In this document: positions 1 through 9,132 of the stretch, one piece after another
Numbering within the stretch: position 1 is the stretch's first letter
Layout of the letters: each line of letters opens with the position of its first letter
Source: Geobacter sp. FeAm09
Lineage (GTDB): Bacteria > Desulfobacterota > Desulfuromonadia > Geobacterales > Pseudopelobacteraceae
Direction of reading: 5' to 3'
Assembly (NCBI RefSeq): GCF_008330225.1
Contig: NZ_CP042466.1
Location: forward strand, 2,908,001-2,972,000
Length of the DNA stretch: 64,000 nt
Made by a program: the position numbers and the translations under genes
Notes under the pieces: generated by a model
The model's database searches: none
Told to the model about the DNA's origin: nothing
Seen by the model: only the letters and a program-made list of their open reading frames with translations

Positions 1-444
1 CTGGAGCCCCACGGCATCAAGGTGGCCTTTACCCCCTTGGGGATCATCGTGGCCATGACCTTCATCGGCCTCCCCTTCGTGGTGCGCACGGTCCAGCCGG
101 TCATCGAGGAATTGGACAGCGAGATCGAGGAGGCGGCCGCCTGCCTGGGGGCCAACCGTCTGCAGACCTTCCGCCGGGTGCTTTTCCCGCTCCTGCTCCC
201 GTCGGTTTTGACCGGTTTTGCCCTGGCCTTTGCCCGGGCCGTGGGCGAGTACGGTTCCATCATCTTCATCGCCGGCAACATGCCCATGGTCTCCGAGATC
301 ACGCCGCTGATCATCATCACCAAGCTGGAGCAGTACGACTACCAGGGGGCAACGGCCGTAGCCACGGTGATGCTGGTGGCATCCTTCGCCATACTCCTGG
401 TCATCAACCTGCTCCAGAAGTGGAGCAGAAGGTACGCCGAGTAA
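1..444 (+). CDS. cysT: Sulfate/thiosulfate ABC transporter permease CysT, C-terminal part
   Basis: The reading frame is open from base 1, so the gene starts outside the window; 147 codons remain. The visible part carries the ABC-permease EAA loop ([15 protein letters not shown] followed by [11 protein letters not shown]), which contacts the ATPase subunit, and then the hydrophobic segments expected for the last transmembrane helices. The sequence [17 protein letters not shown] is typical of the CysT/CysW permeases. cysW and cysA follow on the same strand, so the product should form the inner-membrane channel that imports sulfate with CysW, CysA and a periplasmic binding protein encoded upstream. 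Family and role are from homology; thiosulfate or molybdate as substrate cannot be excluded from sequence alone. Confidence 0.93.
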   Translation: MEPHGIKVAFTPLGIIVAMTFIGLPFVVRTVQPVIEELDSEIEEAAACLGANRLQTFRRVLFPLLLPSVLTGFALAFARAVGEYGSIIFIAGNMPMVSEITPLIIITKLEQYDYQGATAVATVMLVASFAILLVINLLQKWSRRYAE

Positions 445-463
445 TCGGCAGGCATTCAACACC

Positions 464-597
464 CGCCACAGAGACACGGAGACACAGAGGTACACGGAGA
501 GAGACGCAATGCTTTTGAGTAACACACATTATCTGGAATCCTTGTTCTTTGTTTGCCTTACCCCTGGTTTTCTCTGAGTCTCCGTGTCTCTGTGGCA
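464..597. repeat. Inverted-repeat element between cysT and cysW
   Basis: A 19-bp perfect inverted repeat (GCCACAGAGACACGGAGAC at 465-483 and its complement at 578-596) encloses about 94 nt of AT-richer sequence. The arms extend into further GAGACACAGAGG-type repeats. A second copy of the same family lies between cysW and cysA. It contains no gene. It may form a long-stemmed RNA hairpin within the operon transcript, or be a non-autonomous mobile repeat. Confidence 0.8.
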
Positions 598-638
598 GGT
601 TTAAATTTTTTGCACAGATTTTTTAAATCGAGGTCCCC

Positions 639-1505
639 ATGTCCGCACCGATCACCACATACTCAGGGAAGACCACCGCCAACCACCGCATCACCGAACC
701 GGCCCTCGTGCGCTGGGGTTTGACGGCCGCGGCCCTGGTCTTCCTGGCCCTGTTTCTCGTCCTCCCCCTGGCGGCGGTGTTCAGCCAGGCCTTCGACAAG
801 GGGCTGGCAATCTATCTGGACGCCCTCAAGGAGCCGGACACCCTGTCGTCCATCAAGCTGACCCTGATCACCGCCGCCGTGGCGGTGCCGCTCAACCTGG
901 TGTTCGGCGTGACGGCCGCCTGGGCCATTGCCAAGTTCACCTTTCCGGGCAAGAACCTGCTGATCACCCTGATCGACCTCCCCTTCTCGGTCTCCCCGGT
1001 CATCTCGGGCCTGATCTTCGTGCTGCTGTTCGGCCGCCAGGGGTGGCTCGGCCCGTGGCTCGACGCCCACGACACCAAGATCGTCTTCGCCGTGCCGGGC
1101 ATCATCCTGGCCACCATCTTCGTCACCTTCCCCTTCATCGCCCGGGAGTTGATCCCGCTCATGGAAGCCCAGGGGAGGGACGAGGAGGAGGCGGCCCTGG
1201 TGCTGGGCGCCAGCGGCTTGCAGACATTCTTCCGGGTGACCCTGCCCAACGTCAAGTGGGGCATCATCTACGGCGTGATCCTGTGCAACGCCCGGGCCAT
1301 GGGGGAATTCGGGGCCGTGTCGGTCGTCTCCGGCCATATCCGCGGCAGCACCAACACGGTGCCGCTGCACGTGGAGATCCTCTACAACGAGTACAACTAC
1401 ACGGCCGCCTTTGCCGTGGCCTCGCTCCTGGCCTTCCTGGCCCTGATCACCCTGGCGGTGAAGAGCGTGGCGGAATGGAAAGTGCGGCAGCAGTTGGGCG
1501 ACTGA
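639..1505 (+). CDS. cysW: Sulfate ABC transporter permease CysW
   Basis: A 288-residue integral membrane protein with about six hydrophobic segments, the usual CysW length. The EAA motif that docks to the ATPase is clear ([19 protein letters not shown] around residues 185-202), followed by [18 protein letters not shown], a signature of sulfate permeases. The ATG start gives a charged cytosolic N-terminus before the first helix. It lies between cysT and cysA and should form the heterodimeric channel with CysT. The cysT-cysW spacer is unusually long for an operon because it holds a palindromic repeat element. Confidence 0.95.
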   Translation: MSAPITTYSGKTTANHRITEPALVRWGLTAAALVFLALFLVLPLAAVFSQAFDKGLAIYLDALKEPDTLSSIKLTLITAAVAVPLNLVFGVTAAWAIAKFTFPGKNLLITLIDLPFSVSPVISGLIFVLLFGRQGWLGPWLDAHDTKIVFAVPGIILATIFVTFPFIARELIPLMEAQGRDEEEAALVLGASGLQTFFRVTLPNVKWGIIYGVILCNARAMGEFGAVSVVSGHIRGSTNTVPLHVEILYNEYNYTAAFAVASLLAFLALITLAVKSVAEWKVRQQLGD

Positions 1506-1522
1506 TAGTTTAAATCTAAAAT

Positions 1523-1642
1523 CTGCCACAGAGACACAGAGACACGGAGAAAGTCAAAAGAGACACGACGGAAAGACAAAACGAGCTTTTCAACGCAGTT
1601 TAAGATTTATGTTTCCTCTGTGTCTCCGTGTCTCTGTGGCAG
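1523..1642. repeat. Inverted-repeat element between cysW and cysA (second copy)
   Basis: The arm CTGCCACAGAGACAC starting at 1523 is matched by its exact complement ending at 1642, and both arms continue into GAGACACGGAG-type repeats. The arms resemble those of the cysT-cysW element but the central sequence differs. Because of this repeat, spurious ORFs here read as [10 protein letters not shown]-like peptides. The true cysA start lies downstream of it. Confidence 0.8.
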
Positions 1643-1674
1643 AAGTTAAAGAATCTGATTTTATAGGTGATCCC

Positions 1675-2712
1675 ATGAGTATTGAGGTAGAAAACATCCA
1701 TAAGCAGTTCGGCAGCTTCACCGCCCTGGACGACGTCACCCTTTCCATCCCCTCGGGGGAACTGGTGGCGCTCCTGGGGCCGTCCGGGTCGGGCAAGACC
1801 ACCCTGCTGCGGATCATTGCCGGCCTGGAGCGCACGGACAGCGGGCGCATCCTCTTCAACGGCGAAGACACCACCGAGCGCCATGTGCGGGAACGCAAGG
1901 TCGGGTTCGTCTTCCAGCACTACGCCCTGTTCAAGCACATGACCGTCTTCGACAACGTGGCCTTTGGGCTGAACGTCAGGCCGCGCGGCACCCGCCCCGC
2001 CAAATCGGAGATCAACGCCAAGGTCATGGAACTGCTCCGCCTGGTGCAGTTGGAAGGCCTGGCGCAGCGCTACCCGGCACAGCTTTCCGGCGGCCAGCGC
2101 CAGCGCATCGCCCTGGCACGCGCCCTGGCGGTGGAGCCGCAGGTGCTGCTCCTGGACGAGCCCTTCGGCGCCCTGGACGCCCAGGTGCGGGCCGAACTGC
2201 GGCGCTGGCTGCGCAAGCTGCACGACGAGATCCACGTGACCAGCGTCTTCGTTACCCACGACCAGGAGGAGGCGCTGGAGGTGGCCGACCGCATCGTGGT
2301 CATGAACAAGGGACGGATCGAGCAGGCCGGCACGCCGGACCTGGTCTACGACCACCCCGCCAACCCGTTCGTGCTCAACTTCCTAGGCAACGTCAACCTG
2401 TTCCACGGCCGCCTCAACCAACCGGGCGCCGGCCTGCATGAAAGCGACGAGAACGCCGTGTCCTACGTCCGCTCCCACGACATCGAGATCGAACGCAGCC
2501 CCCAGGACTCGACGGCGCTGAAGGCCGAGATCAGGCATATCCAGAAGTTGGGCCCCTCGGTGCGGGTCACCTTGGCCATCGATGCCACCGGCGAGTTCAT
2601 CGAGGCGGAGTTGACCAGGGACGTGTTCAAGAACCTGGGGTTGCAGCAGGATGAAGCGGTGTTTGTGCGGCCGCGGCAGGTCAGGGTGTTCGTGGAGGAC
2701 TACCAGATATGA
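1675..2712 (+). CDS. cysA: Sulfate ABC transporter ATP-binding protein CysA
   Basis: A 345-residue ABC ATPase. Walker A is GPSGSGKTT, the Q-loop is [11 protein letters not shown], the signature is [15 protein letters not shown], Walker B is [12 protein letters not shown] and the switch histidine sits in [12 protein letters not shown]-terminal TOBE-like regulatory region follows (from about residue 240), as in CysA. The ATG at 1675 ([12 protein letters not shown]) is chosen because the frame upstream of it translates the palindromic repeat. The protein powers sulfate import through CysT/CysW. No binding-protein gene is seen in the window. Confidence 0.95.
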   Translation: MSIEVENIHKQFGSFTALDDVTLSIPSGELVALLGPSGSGKTTLLRIIAGLERTDSGRILFNGEDTTERHVRERKVGFVFQHYALFKHMTVFDNVAFGLNVRPRGTRPAKSEINAKVMELLRLVQLEGLAQRYPAQLSGGQRQRIALARALAVEPQVLLLDEPFGALDAQVRAELRRWLRKLHDEIHVTSVFVTHDQEEALEVADRIVVMNKGRIEQAGTPDLVYDHPANPFVLNFLGNVNLFHGRLNQPGAGLHESDENAVSYVRSHDIEIERSPQDSTALKAEIRHIQKLGPSVRVTLAIDATGEFIEAELTRDVFKNLGLQQDEAVFVRPRQVRVFVEDYQI

Positions 2713-2755
2713 AACGCGCCTTTTCCTCCAGCTCTACGTAAGTCTTCGGCAGCCC

Positions 2756-2785
2756 TTGTGCGGCGTAGCGCTGCTACGCCTCCGC
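2756..2785. repeat. 30-bp dyad repeat, copy 1
   Basis: A 30-bp sequence centred on the dyad GGCGTAGCGCTGCTACGCC. An identical copy in the opposite orientation occurs at 62251-62280 ahead of dnaJ. Both copies have GTCAGATC about 20 nt away on the same side, so the repeat unit is longer than the 30 bp. It lies in the 151-bp gap between cysA and cysH. Confidence 0.8.
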
Positions 2786-2863
2786 GCGCTACCTCGACAG
2801 CCTTGATCTGACGAAAAATTCGCGTTTCAGAAAAGGCTTTAAACCCTGCAAAAGGAGCAATTG

Positions 2864-3559
2864 ATGGATAAAACAATTCCCACTCTACCGGCAAACGCCA
2901 CCCCCGCGGAGATCCTCCGTGCCGGCATCGCGGCCGCCGGGGGACCGGTATCCCTGGCCTGCTCCTTCTCCCTGGAGGATGTGGCCATCATCCATATCGC
3001 CCATGAAGCGGGGCTCCCCCTGGGGGTCTTCGCCCTGGACACCGGCCGCTTGAACGAAGAGACCTACGAGGTGGCCGACGCCCTGGTGGAGCGCTACCGT
3101 CTGCACATCGACTGGTTTTTCCCCCGCCACGAAGCGGTCGAGCACCTGGAGCGGGCCGAGGGCCTGTTCTCCTTCCGCGAATCGCTGGACAAGCGCCACG
3201 CCTGCTGCCATATCCGCAAGGTGGAGCCGCTCTCCCGGGCCCTCAAGGGGCTTGCCGGCTGGGCAACCGGCATGCGCCGCGAGCAGAGCGTCACCCGCAG
3301 CGACCTGCAGGCCATCGAACGGGACACCCTGAACGGCGGCATCCTGAAGATCAACCCTTTGATCGACTGGAGCGAGGAACAGCTCACGGATTTCACCGAA
3401 GAGCAGCGGCTGCCCAAAAACCGCCTGTACGGCCAGGGGTACCGCTCCATCGGCTGCGCCCCCTGCACCAGGGCGGTGCAGCCGGGCGAGGATGCCCGCG
3501 CCGGCAGGTGGTGGTGGGAGAACCCGGAAAACAAGGAATGCGGGCTGCACCGGCGGTAA
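2864..3559 (+). CDS. cysH: Adenylyl-sulfate (APS) reductase, assimilatory, CysH family
   Basis: A 231-residue PAPS/APS reductase-family protein that reduces activated sulfate to sulfite. The paired cysteine motifs CCHIRKVEPL and GCAPCTRAV are the [4Fe-4S] ligands that mark the APS-using bacterial type; the C-terminal ECGLH carries the catalytic cysteine. The PP-loop region is SLACSFSLEDV. The frame also has a TTG at 2861, but the ATG at 2864 is preceded by AAAGGAG at good spacing. With cysD/cysN downstream and no APS kinase seen, use of APS rather than PAPS is consistent. Confidence 0.93.
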   Translation: MDKTIPTLPANATPAEILRAGIAAAGGPVSLACSFSLEDVAIIHIAHEAGLPLGVFALDTGRLNEETYEVADALVERYRLHIDWFFPRHEAVEHLERAEGLFSFRESLDKRHACCHIRKVEPLSRALKGLAGWATGMRREQSVTRSDLQAIERDTLNGGILKINPLIDWSEEQLTDFTEEQRLPKNRLYGQGYRSIGCAPCTRAVQPGEDARAGRWWWENPENKECGLHRR

Positions 3560-3605
3560 AACCGAAGCCGCAGCCAAAACCCGGAGACACGGGGGAGTGA
3601 GAGAG

Positions 3606-4685
3606 ATGGAACCAGGCAACAACAGACGCGTCGTGGTCGCCATGAGCGGCGGCGTCGATTCTTCGGTCAGCGCGGCCCTGCTGAAGGAGCAGGGGTACGA
3701 GGTAACCGGGGTATCGCTGCAACTATACGACCCGGTGCCCCGGGAGCCCGGCTGCCGAAGCAAGACCTGCTGTTCCCTCGATGACGTCCTGGATGCGGGC
3801 AGGGTGGCCAAGCGGCTGGGGATCCCCTTCGAGGTGATCGATATGCGGGCCGAGTTCAGGGAACTGGTCATGGGGTACTTCATCGCCGAATATGCGGCCG
3901 GGCGCACCCCCAATCCCTGCATCCGCTGCAACGAGCTGATCAAATTCGATCTGCTGCTGAAAAAGGCGCGCGAGATGGGCGCGGACCTGCTGGCGACCGG
4001 CCACTATGCCCGCACCGCCGAGGATGGGGCCGGCCGGAAATGGCTTCTGGCCGGTCTCGATGCCGCCAAGGACCAGTCCTACTTTCTCTTTACCCTGACC
4101 GGGGAACAGTTGCAGCGGATCGTGTTTCCCGTAGGCCGGTTGGAAAAGACGGAAGTAAGAAGACTGGCTGCCGGATTCAACCTCCCGGTGGCGCAGAAAC
4201 ATGAGAGCCAGGAGATCTGCTTCATCCCGGACAACGACTACGTGGGCTTTCTGGAGAGCCACGGCACCGCGCAGAAACCGGGCGACATCGTGACCGCCGA
4301 CGGAACCGTGGTCGGCCGCCACGCCGGCGTGCACCGCTACACGGTCGGACAGCGCAAAGGGCTGGGGATCGCCTGGGCGCATCCGCTGCACGTACGGGCC
4401 ATCGACACGGCGCACAACCGGGTCGTGGTGGGGGGGCGCGCAGAGTTGGCGGCCCGCTCCCTGAACGCGGCCCGCGCGACCTGGAACAGCCCCCCGACAA
4501 CGGCGGAGTTCCGCGCCGCCTGCCGCATCCGCTACCGCCACACACCGGCCCCCTGCCGGGTGGTCATACGTGCGGAAGACCGCTTCGAGGTGCATTTCGA
4601 CGAGCCCCAGACCTCCGTGACGCCGGGGCAGGCCGCAGTGCTTTATGATGGGGAGCGAGTACTAGGCGGCGGTTGGATAGAGTGA
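3606..4685 (+). CDS. mnmA: tRNA-specific 2-thiouridylase MnmA, paralogue 1
   Basis: A 359-residue enzyme that thiolates U34 of Glu/Gln/Lys tRNAs. The PP-loop is AMSGGVDSS, the first catalytic cysteine motif is NPCIRCNELIKFD and the second is ESQEICFIPDNDY; KDQSYFLF and TVGQRKGLGI are also family hallmarks. The ATG at 3606 (MEPGNNRRVVVAM) follows GGGGGAG; upstream in-frame codons are not conserved-looking. It has a cysteine-rich stretch (GCRSKTCCS, residues about 47-55) that the second MnmA in this window lacks. It sits between cysH and cysD, so it may be cotranscribed with sulfate assimilation genes. Confidence 0.93.
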   Translation: MEPGNNRRVVVAMSGGVDSSVSAALLKEQGYEVTGVSLQLYDPVPREPGCRSKTCCSLDDVLDAGRVAKRLGIPFEVIDMRAEFRELVMGYFIAEYAAGRTPNPCIRCNELIKFDLLLKKAREMGADLLATGHYARTAEDGAGRKWLLAGLDAAKDQSYFLFTLTGEQLQRIVFPVGRLEKTEVRRLAAGFNLPVAQKHESQEICFIPDNDYVGFLESHGTAQKPGDIVTADGTVVGRHAGVHRYTVGQRKGLGIAWAHPLHVRAIDTAHNRVVVGGRAELAARSLNAARATWNSPPTTAEFRAACRIRYRHTPAPCRVVIRAEDRFEVHFDEPQTSVTPGQAAVLYDGERVLGGGWIE

Positions 4686-4758
4686 AACAAAAAAAAGGTT
4701 CAACCTGTCGGATGTGGATTTTTCGTCAGGGCAAGGCTGTCGAGGAACCCCGCGGAGG

Positions 4759-4844
4759 CCCTCACCCGGCCTTTGGCCACCCTCTCCCGGAGGGAGAGGG
4801 TAACGGTATCCCTTCTCCCCTGGGAGAAGGACAGGATGAGGGGC
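4759..4844. repeat. Double-hairpin intergenic repeat (REP/BIME-like)
   Basis: Two adjacent hairpins: CCCTCTCCC/GGGAGAGGG at 4780-4800 and CCTTCTCCC/GGGAGAAGG at 4811-4830. They are flanked by CCCTCA and TGAGGG. This layout is common to REP-like elements in many proteobacterial genomes. It occupies most of the 238-bp mnmA-cysD spacer. No gene is seen in the spacer. Confidence 0.75.
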
Positions 4845-4923
4845 GTACGTCGTACAGGGAATCCCGGGGACGTACACGGCCCTGACGCAACATCCGCATC
4901 CGCTGGACATTAAGGGAGAAACC

Positions 4924-5829
4924 ATGAGCAAAAACTTGACCCATTTACAGCAGCTCGAAGCCGAAAGCATCCACATCATCCGCGAGGTCGTGGCCGAATT
5001 CGCCAACCCGGTGATGCTCTACTCCATCGGCAAGGATTCGGCGGTCATGCTGCACCTGGCCCGCAAGGCCTTTTACCCGGCCCCGCCGCCGTTTCCCCTC
5101 CTGCACGTGGACACCACCTGGAAGTTCCGGGAGATGATCCGCTTCCGGGACCGCATGGCGGCCGAATGCGGCCTGGAGTTGATCGTACACGTCAACGAGG
5201 ACGGGGTGCGCCGGGGTGTTTCCCCCTTTACCCACGGCTCGGCGCTCTACACCGACGTCATGAAGACCGAGGGGCTGAAGCAGGCCCTGGACCGCTACAA
5301 GTTCGACGCCGCCTTTGGCGGCGCCCGCCGGGACGAGGAGAAGTCCCGGGCCAAGGAGCGGATCTTCTCCTTCAGGAGCAGCAACCATCGCTGGGACCCC
5401 AAGAACCAGCGCCCGGAGCTGTGGAACCTGTACAACACTCGCATCAAGCCGGGCGAGAGCATCCGCGTCTTTCCCCTCTCCAACTGGACCGAGCTGGACG
5501 TGTGGCAGTACATCCACCTGGAGCAGATCCCGATCGTGCCGCTCTACTATGCCGCCGTGCGGCCGGTGGTAGAGCGGGACGGCATGCTCATCATGGTGGA
5601 CGACGATCGCCTGGAACTCAAGCCGGGGGAAGTCGTGCAGCACAAATCGGTACGCTTCCGCACCCTGGGGTGCTATCCCCTGACCGGGGCCGTGGAATCC
5701 ACCGCCGACACCCTGCCGGCAATCATCCAGGAGATGCTCCTCACCCGCACCTCGGAGCGTCAGGGGCGCCTGATCGACCACGACCAGGCAGGGTCCATGG
5801 AGAAAAAGAAACAAGAGGGGTATTTCTAA
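4924..5829 (+). CDS. cysD: Sulfate adenylyltransferase subunit 2 (CysD)
   Basis: A 301-residue PP-loop ATP pyrophosphatase-family subunit that forms APS from sulfate and ATP. The motif [18 protein letters not shown] is the PP-loop, HVDTTWKF and [20 protein letters not shown] are signature blocks of CysD, and [15 protein letters not shown] and [13 protein letters not shown] complete the family pattern. The length matches E. coli CysD. The ATG follows AAGGGAGAAACC. Its stop overlaps the start of cysN (TAATG), so the two subunits are translationally coupled. Confidence 0.96.
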   Translation: MSKNLTHLQQLEAESIHIIREVVAEFANPVMLYSIGKDSAVMLHLARKAFYPAPPPFPLLHVDTTWKFREMIRFRDRMAAECGLELIVHVNEDGVRRGVSPFTHGSALYTDVMKTEGLKQALDRYKFDAAFGGARRDEEKSRAKERIFSFRSSNHRWDPKNQRPELWNLYNTRIKPGESIRVFPLSNWTELDVWQYIHLEQIPIVPLYYAAVRPVVERDGMLIMVDDDRLELKPGEVVQHKSVRFRTLGCYPLTGAVESTADTLPAIIQEMLLTRTSERQGRLIDHDQAGSMEKKKQEGYF

Positions 5830-7505
5830 TGGCACACCAATCGGATCTGATCGAAAAGGATATCCTCGCCTACCTCAAGAGCCAGGAAGAAAAATCCCTG
5901 CTCCGCTTCATCACCTGCGGCAGCGTGGACGACGGCAAGAGCACCCTCATCGGCCGTCTTTTGTGGGACTCCAAGATGGTGTTCGAGGACCAGTTGGCGG
6001 CCCTGGAGGCGGACAGCAAGAAGGTCGGCACCCAGGGGGGCGCCATCGACTACGCCCTCCTCCTGGATGGCTTGCAGGCGGAGCGGGAACAGGGGATCAC
6101 CATCGACGTGGCCTACCGGTACTTCTCCACCGACCGGCGCAAGTTCATCGTCGCCGACACCCCGGGCCACGAGCAGTACACCCGCAACATGGTCACCGGC
6201 GCCTCCACCGCCCAGGTGGCGGTGATCCTGGTGGACGCCCGCAAGGGGCTTTTGACCCAGACCAGGCGCCACAGCTACCTGGTGTCCCTGGTGGGCATCC
6301 GCCACATCGTGCTGGCGGTGAACAAGATGGACCTGATCGATTTCGACCGGGAGCGTTTCACCGCCATCCTGGACGACTACCGGCAGTTCGCCGCCCCGCT
6401 CGGTTTCGATTCCATAACGGCCATCCCCATCTCGGCCCTGAACGGCGACAACATCATCGAGGCGAGTGCCAACACCCCCTGGTACCAGGGCCCCACCCTG
6501 ATGAACTATCTGGAGACCGTCCGGATCGAGGGGGAGGACCGGGAAAAACCGTTTCGCTTGCCGGTGCAGTGGGTGAACCGCCCCCACCTGGATTTCCGCG
6601 GCTTCTGCGGCACCATTGCCGCCGGTACGGTTCGTCCGGGCGACGAGGTGCGGGTCGCCTCGTCGGGACGCACCAGCCGGGTGGCCCGCATCGTCACCAT
6701 GGACGGCGACCTGCCCGAGGCCACCGCCGGGCAGGCGGTGACCCTGACCCTGGCGGACGAGATCGACATCAGCCGGGGGGACATCCTGTCAGTTCCCGAC
6801 GCCCCGCCGCTCCAGACCCGTTTTCTGGAGGCCCACCTGGTGTGGCTCCATGACGAACAGTTGCATCCGGGGCAGAGCTATCTGATCAAGACCGCCTGCG
6901 CCGTGATCCCCGGCCGCGTCACCAGCCTGCGCCACGCGGTGGACGTCAACACCCTGGAACAGAAGCAGACCACGACGCTCAGGCTCAACGAGATCGGTGT
7001 CGGACTCCTGGAACTGGACCGTCCGGCGGCCTTCGACCCGTACCGGCAGAACCGTGCAACCGGCAATTTCATCGTCATCGACCGCTACACCAACGCCACC
7101 GTGGCGGCGGGCATGGTCATCGCGGCGGCGCCGGAGATCCTGCAACCCCAAGAGCTGGTGGCGGGAGACCTCCCGAAGCCTGCCGCCGCAGGCGCCGCCA
7201 CCCGGCGGATCGACCTGGGGGCCAGCTTCATCAACGGCGACGAGGGGAATCTGGTGGATCTCACGGAAGAGCCGGAGCAGATCGAATTCGCCGTTGCCCC
7301 GGCCTTTCTCGACGCCCTGGCGCAGGGGAACCGGGTGCTCTTCCGCCTGCGCAGCCCCGAACAGCTCCCGCCGGTGGCCCTTCTGGCCTACGAGCACAGC
7401 CTCCAGTGCACCTTCAGCCGGGCGGGCGACCGGATAAACCTGGTCCTCTTCAGCGGTCCGGCCATCACGGTGCCCCGGGACGGGGAAGCCGACACCGGCC
7501 TCTGA
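5829..7505 (+). CDS. cysN: Sulfate adenylyltransferase subunit 1, GTPase (CysN)
   Basis: A 558-residue EF-Tu-like GTPase that drives APS formation by CysD. The GTP motifs are GSVDDGKST (G1), [12 protein letters not shown] (G3) and NKMD (G4), followed by two EF-Tu-like beta-barrel domains. The start ATG at 5829 overlaps the cysD stop codon. The protein is about 80 residues longer than E. coli CysN: after residue 460 it carries an extra domain ([18 protein letters not shown] onward) with no P-loop, so it is not a CysN-CysC (APS kinase) fusion. That fits a pathway ending in APS reductase. The function of the extension is unknown. Confidence 0.94.
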   Translation: MAHQSDLIEKDILAYLKSQEEKSLLRFITCGSVDDGKSTLIGRLLWDSKMVFEDQLAALEADSKKVGTQGGAIDYALLLDGLQAEREQGITIDVAYRYFSTDRRKFIVADTPGHEQYTRNMVTGASTAQVAVILVDARKGLLTQTRRHSYLVSLVGIRHIVLAVNKMDLIDFDRERFTAILDDYRQFAAPLGFDSITAIPISALNGDNIIEASANTPWYQGPTLMNYLETVRIEGEDREKPFRLPVQWVNRPHLDFRGFCGTIAAGTVRPGDEVRVASSGRTSRVARIVTMDGDLPEATAGQAVTLTLADEIDISRGDILSVPDAPPLQTRFLEAHLVWLHDEQLHPGQSYLIKTACAVIPGRVTSLRHAVDVNTLEQKQTTTLRLNEIGVGLLELDRPAAFDPYRQNRATGNFIVIDRYTNATVAAGMVIAAAPEILQPQELVAGDLPKPAAAGAATRRIDLGASFINGDEGNLVDLTEEPEQIEFAVAPAFLDALAQGNRVLFRLRSPEQLPPVALLAYEHSLQCTFSRAGDRINLVLFSGPAITVPRDGEADTGL

Positions 7506-7583
7506 TTTTGCTGTCGGTACCGGCCGGATTCCGGTAAGATTGACACGATGCATCACGCTTGACTGAAAGGAACGGCACCACCC

Positions 7584-8402
7584 ATGGATCAGGTACTGCT
7601 GAACAAAACCGCTGAACTCAAGACAATTCTCGCAGGAATGGGGGGGTGCGTGATCGGCTTCTCCGGCGGGGTGGACTCGACCCTCCTGTTTGCGGTGGCG
7701 GCGGAAGTGCTCGGTGAGCGCGCCCTGGCGGTAACCGCCACCTCCGAGACCTATCCCGAACGGGAGCGGCGCGAAGCCGAGGCGCTGGCCAAGCGTATCG
7801 GCGGCCGTCACCGGGTGGTCGTGTCCGAGGAGCTGGATATTCCCGAGTTCCAGGACAACCCGCCCAACCGTTGCTATTACTGCAAGCACGAACTGTTCGG
7901 CAAGCTGCGCGCCATCGCCGACCAGGAGGGGCTGCCCCATGTACTGGACGGCACCAATGTGGACGACCGGGGAGATCACCGTCCCGGCCGCCAGGCCGCG
8001 GCGGAGATCGGGGTGCGCAGCCCCCTGGAGGAAGCGGGCTTCACCAAGGAGGACATCCGCCAACTCTCCCGGGCCATGGACCTGCCCACCTGGGACAAGC
8101 CGGCCTTTGCCTGCCTCTCCAGCCGCTTTCCCTACGGCACCGCCATCACTGCGGAGCGGGTCCGCAAGGTGGGGCAGGCCGAAGAAGCCCTCCGGGAACT
8201 GGGGTTCCGCGTCCTGCGCGTCCGCTACCACGACAGCGTGGCGCGGGTCGAACTGGGGGAGGAAGAGTTTGCCCGGGCGGTCGGTCCCTTGCGGGACGAG
8301 GTGAGCCGCCGGGTCAAGGCGGCGGGCTTCACCTATGTCGCCGTGGATTTGCAGGGGTACCGCACCGGTGCCATGAACGAAGGCATTGCTGGGGCGCCGT
8401 GA
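7584..8402 (+). CDS. larE: LarE-type ATP-dependent sulfurtransferase
   Basis: A 272-residue PP-loop protein (FSGGVDSTLLFAVAAE, residues about 27-42) of the LarE/NCAIR-mutase-like family. LarE inserts sulfur into the pyridinium cofactor of nickel-pincer nucleotide. The conserved TSETYPERE and LDGTNVDDRGDHRPGRQAA blocks are present. Cysteines occur as CYYC and in FACLSSRFPYG. That three-cysteine pattern is the one linked to Fe-S-dependent LarE proteins, unlike the single sacrificial cysteine of the Lactobacillus enzyme. No larA, larB or larC is seen here. It follows cysN by 78 bp, so a sulfur-related role of another kind is possible. Confidence 0.85.
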   Translation: MDQVLLNKTAELKTILAGMGGCVIGFSGGVDSTLLFAVAAEVLGERALAVTATSETYPERERREAEALAKRIGGRHRVVVSEELDIPEFQDNPPNRCYYCKHELFGKLRAIADQEGLPHVLDGTNVDDRGDHRPGRQAAAEIGVRSPLEEAGFTKEDIRQLSRAMDLPTWDKPAFACLSSRFPYGTAITAERVRKVGQAEEALRELGFRVLRVRYHDSVARVELGEEEFARAVGPLRDEVSRRVKAAGFTYVAVDLQGYRTGAMNEGIAGAP

Positions 8403-8421
8403 CGGGCGCCCCAGCAATGCC
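8382..8421 (+). terminator. Perfect 17-bp hairpin over the larE stop codon
   Basis: The arms GGCATTGCTGGGGCGCC (8382-8398) and its exact complement (8405-8421) leave a 6-nt loop that contains the larE stop codon. No T-run follows, so this is not a classical intrinsic terminator. It could protect the 3' end of the message or assist termination at the end of the sulfur operon. Confidence 0.55.
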
Positions 8422-8560
8422 CGGCGAGAGGTTCACCGAGTCGGACAGGGGGAGGCACGGGGTATTGTAACGGGGAGTTACCATGACCCGCCCGCACAGG
8501 TTTTTCGGACGGTTGGTGTTCATGGGCCTGGTTGGCACTTTTTTTTAGTGTTGCTACACC

Positions 8561-9046
8561 TTACTCAAGGATCAGCCCTTGATAAGTTTCCGCAAGCTGT
8601 GGATATTCAGGATTCCGCTTCTTGTTAACGTACCGACTTAGGCACCCACATGCGTTGAAAGCTGCCGAATATTTATTACGGCAGGCGGGACAACACAAGG
8701 CAGTCCCTTTTCTATGTTGTTTTCTGATGCTTTCATTGAACTTCCCCACTACGTGTAAAACCACCCCATTTGCTTTATACGGAGAGTTGGAAGCCGTACA
8801 ATGTGCACTTCGGTGGCCAGCCATTCCTCCGCGACCTTCTTGGTATGGGTAGTCGCGCCCACCCCGCCCATGGACATGCCAAGTCCTACAATGGATGCAC
8901 CAGAAATGAAGGTGAACTTCCTCGTCATCGTATGCCCTCACGACAGGTAAGCTCTTTCCGTTTTCTTGTTTCTCGACGTCAATAACCTCAGGTTCCAACT
9001 CAAATATCCGCAGCAGCTCAGATTGCGACAGCTCTTTCTGTGTCAT
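8561..9046 (-). CDS. Cysteine/histidine-rich protein of unknown function
   Basis: A 161-residue protein preceded by a strong AAGGAGG ribosome site. It has probable zinc-binding pairs: WCIHC with nearby WHVHG, then GHRSAHC and LCCPACRNKY...CGC. The arrangement HCxxWHxHG...GHRxAHC resembles small zinc-finger proteins seen in phage and mobile-element regions; this is a recollection of pattern, not a search result. It is the last of four minus-strand genes in an AT-richer patch. No function is assigned. Confidence 0.7.
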   Translation of the reverse strand: MTQKELSQSELLRIFELEPEVIDVEKQENGKSLPVVRAYDDEEVHLHFWCIHCRTWHVHGRGGRDYPYQEGRGGMAGHRSAHCTASNSPYKANGVVLHVVGKFNESIRKQHRKGTALCCPACRNKYSAAFNACGCLSRYVNKKRNPEYPQLAETYQGLILE

Positions 9047-9132
9047 ATTTCCTCCTTGTCTTTCGTGTGCCGACGAGGTGGGAGATCACCAAGCGGCTTT
9101 TGACCCGGTGCATCTTCCTGGTTGTATAATGC

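Noticed and set aside
1600-1760. Short ORFs encoding [10 protein letters not shown]-like peptides
   Set aside because: Translation of the palindromic repeat in the cysW-cysA spacer, not genes.
7220-7505. APS kinase (CysC) domain fused to CysN
   Set aside because: The extension has no Walker A motif.
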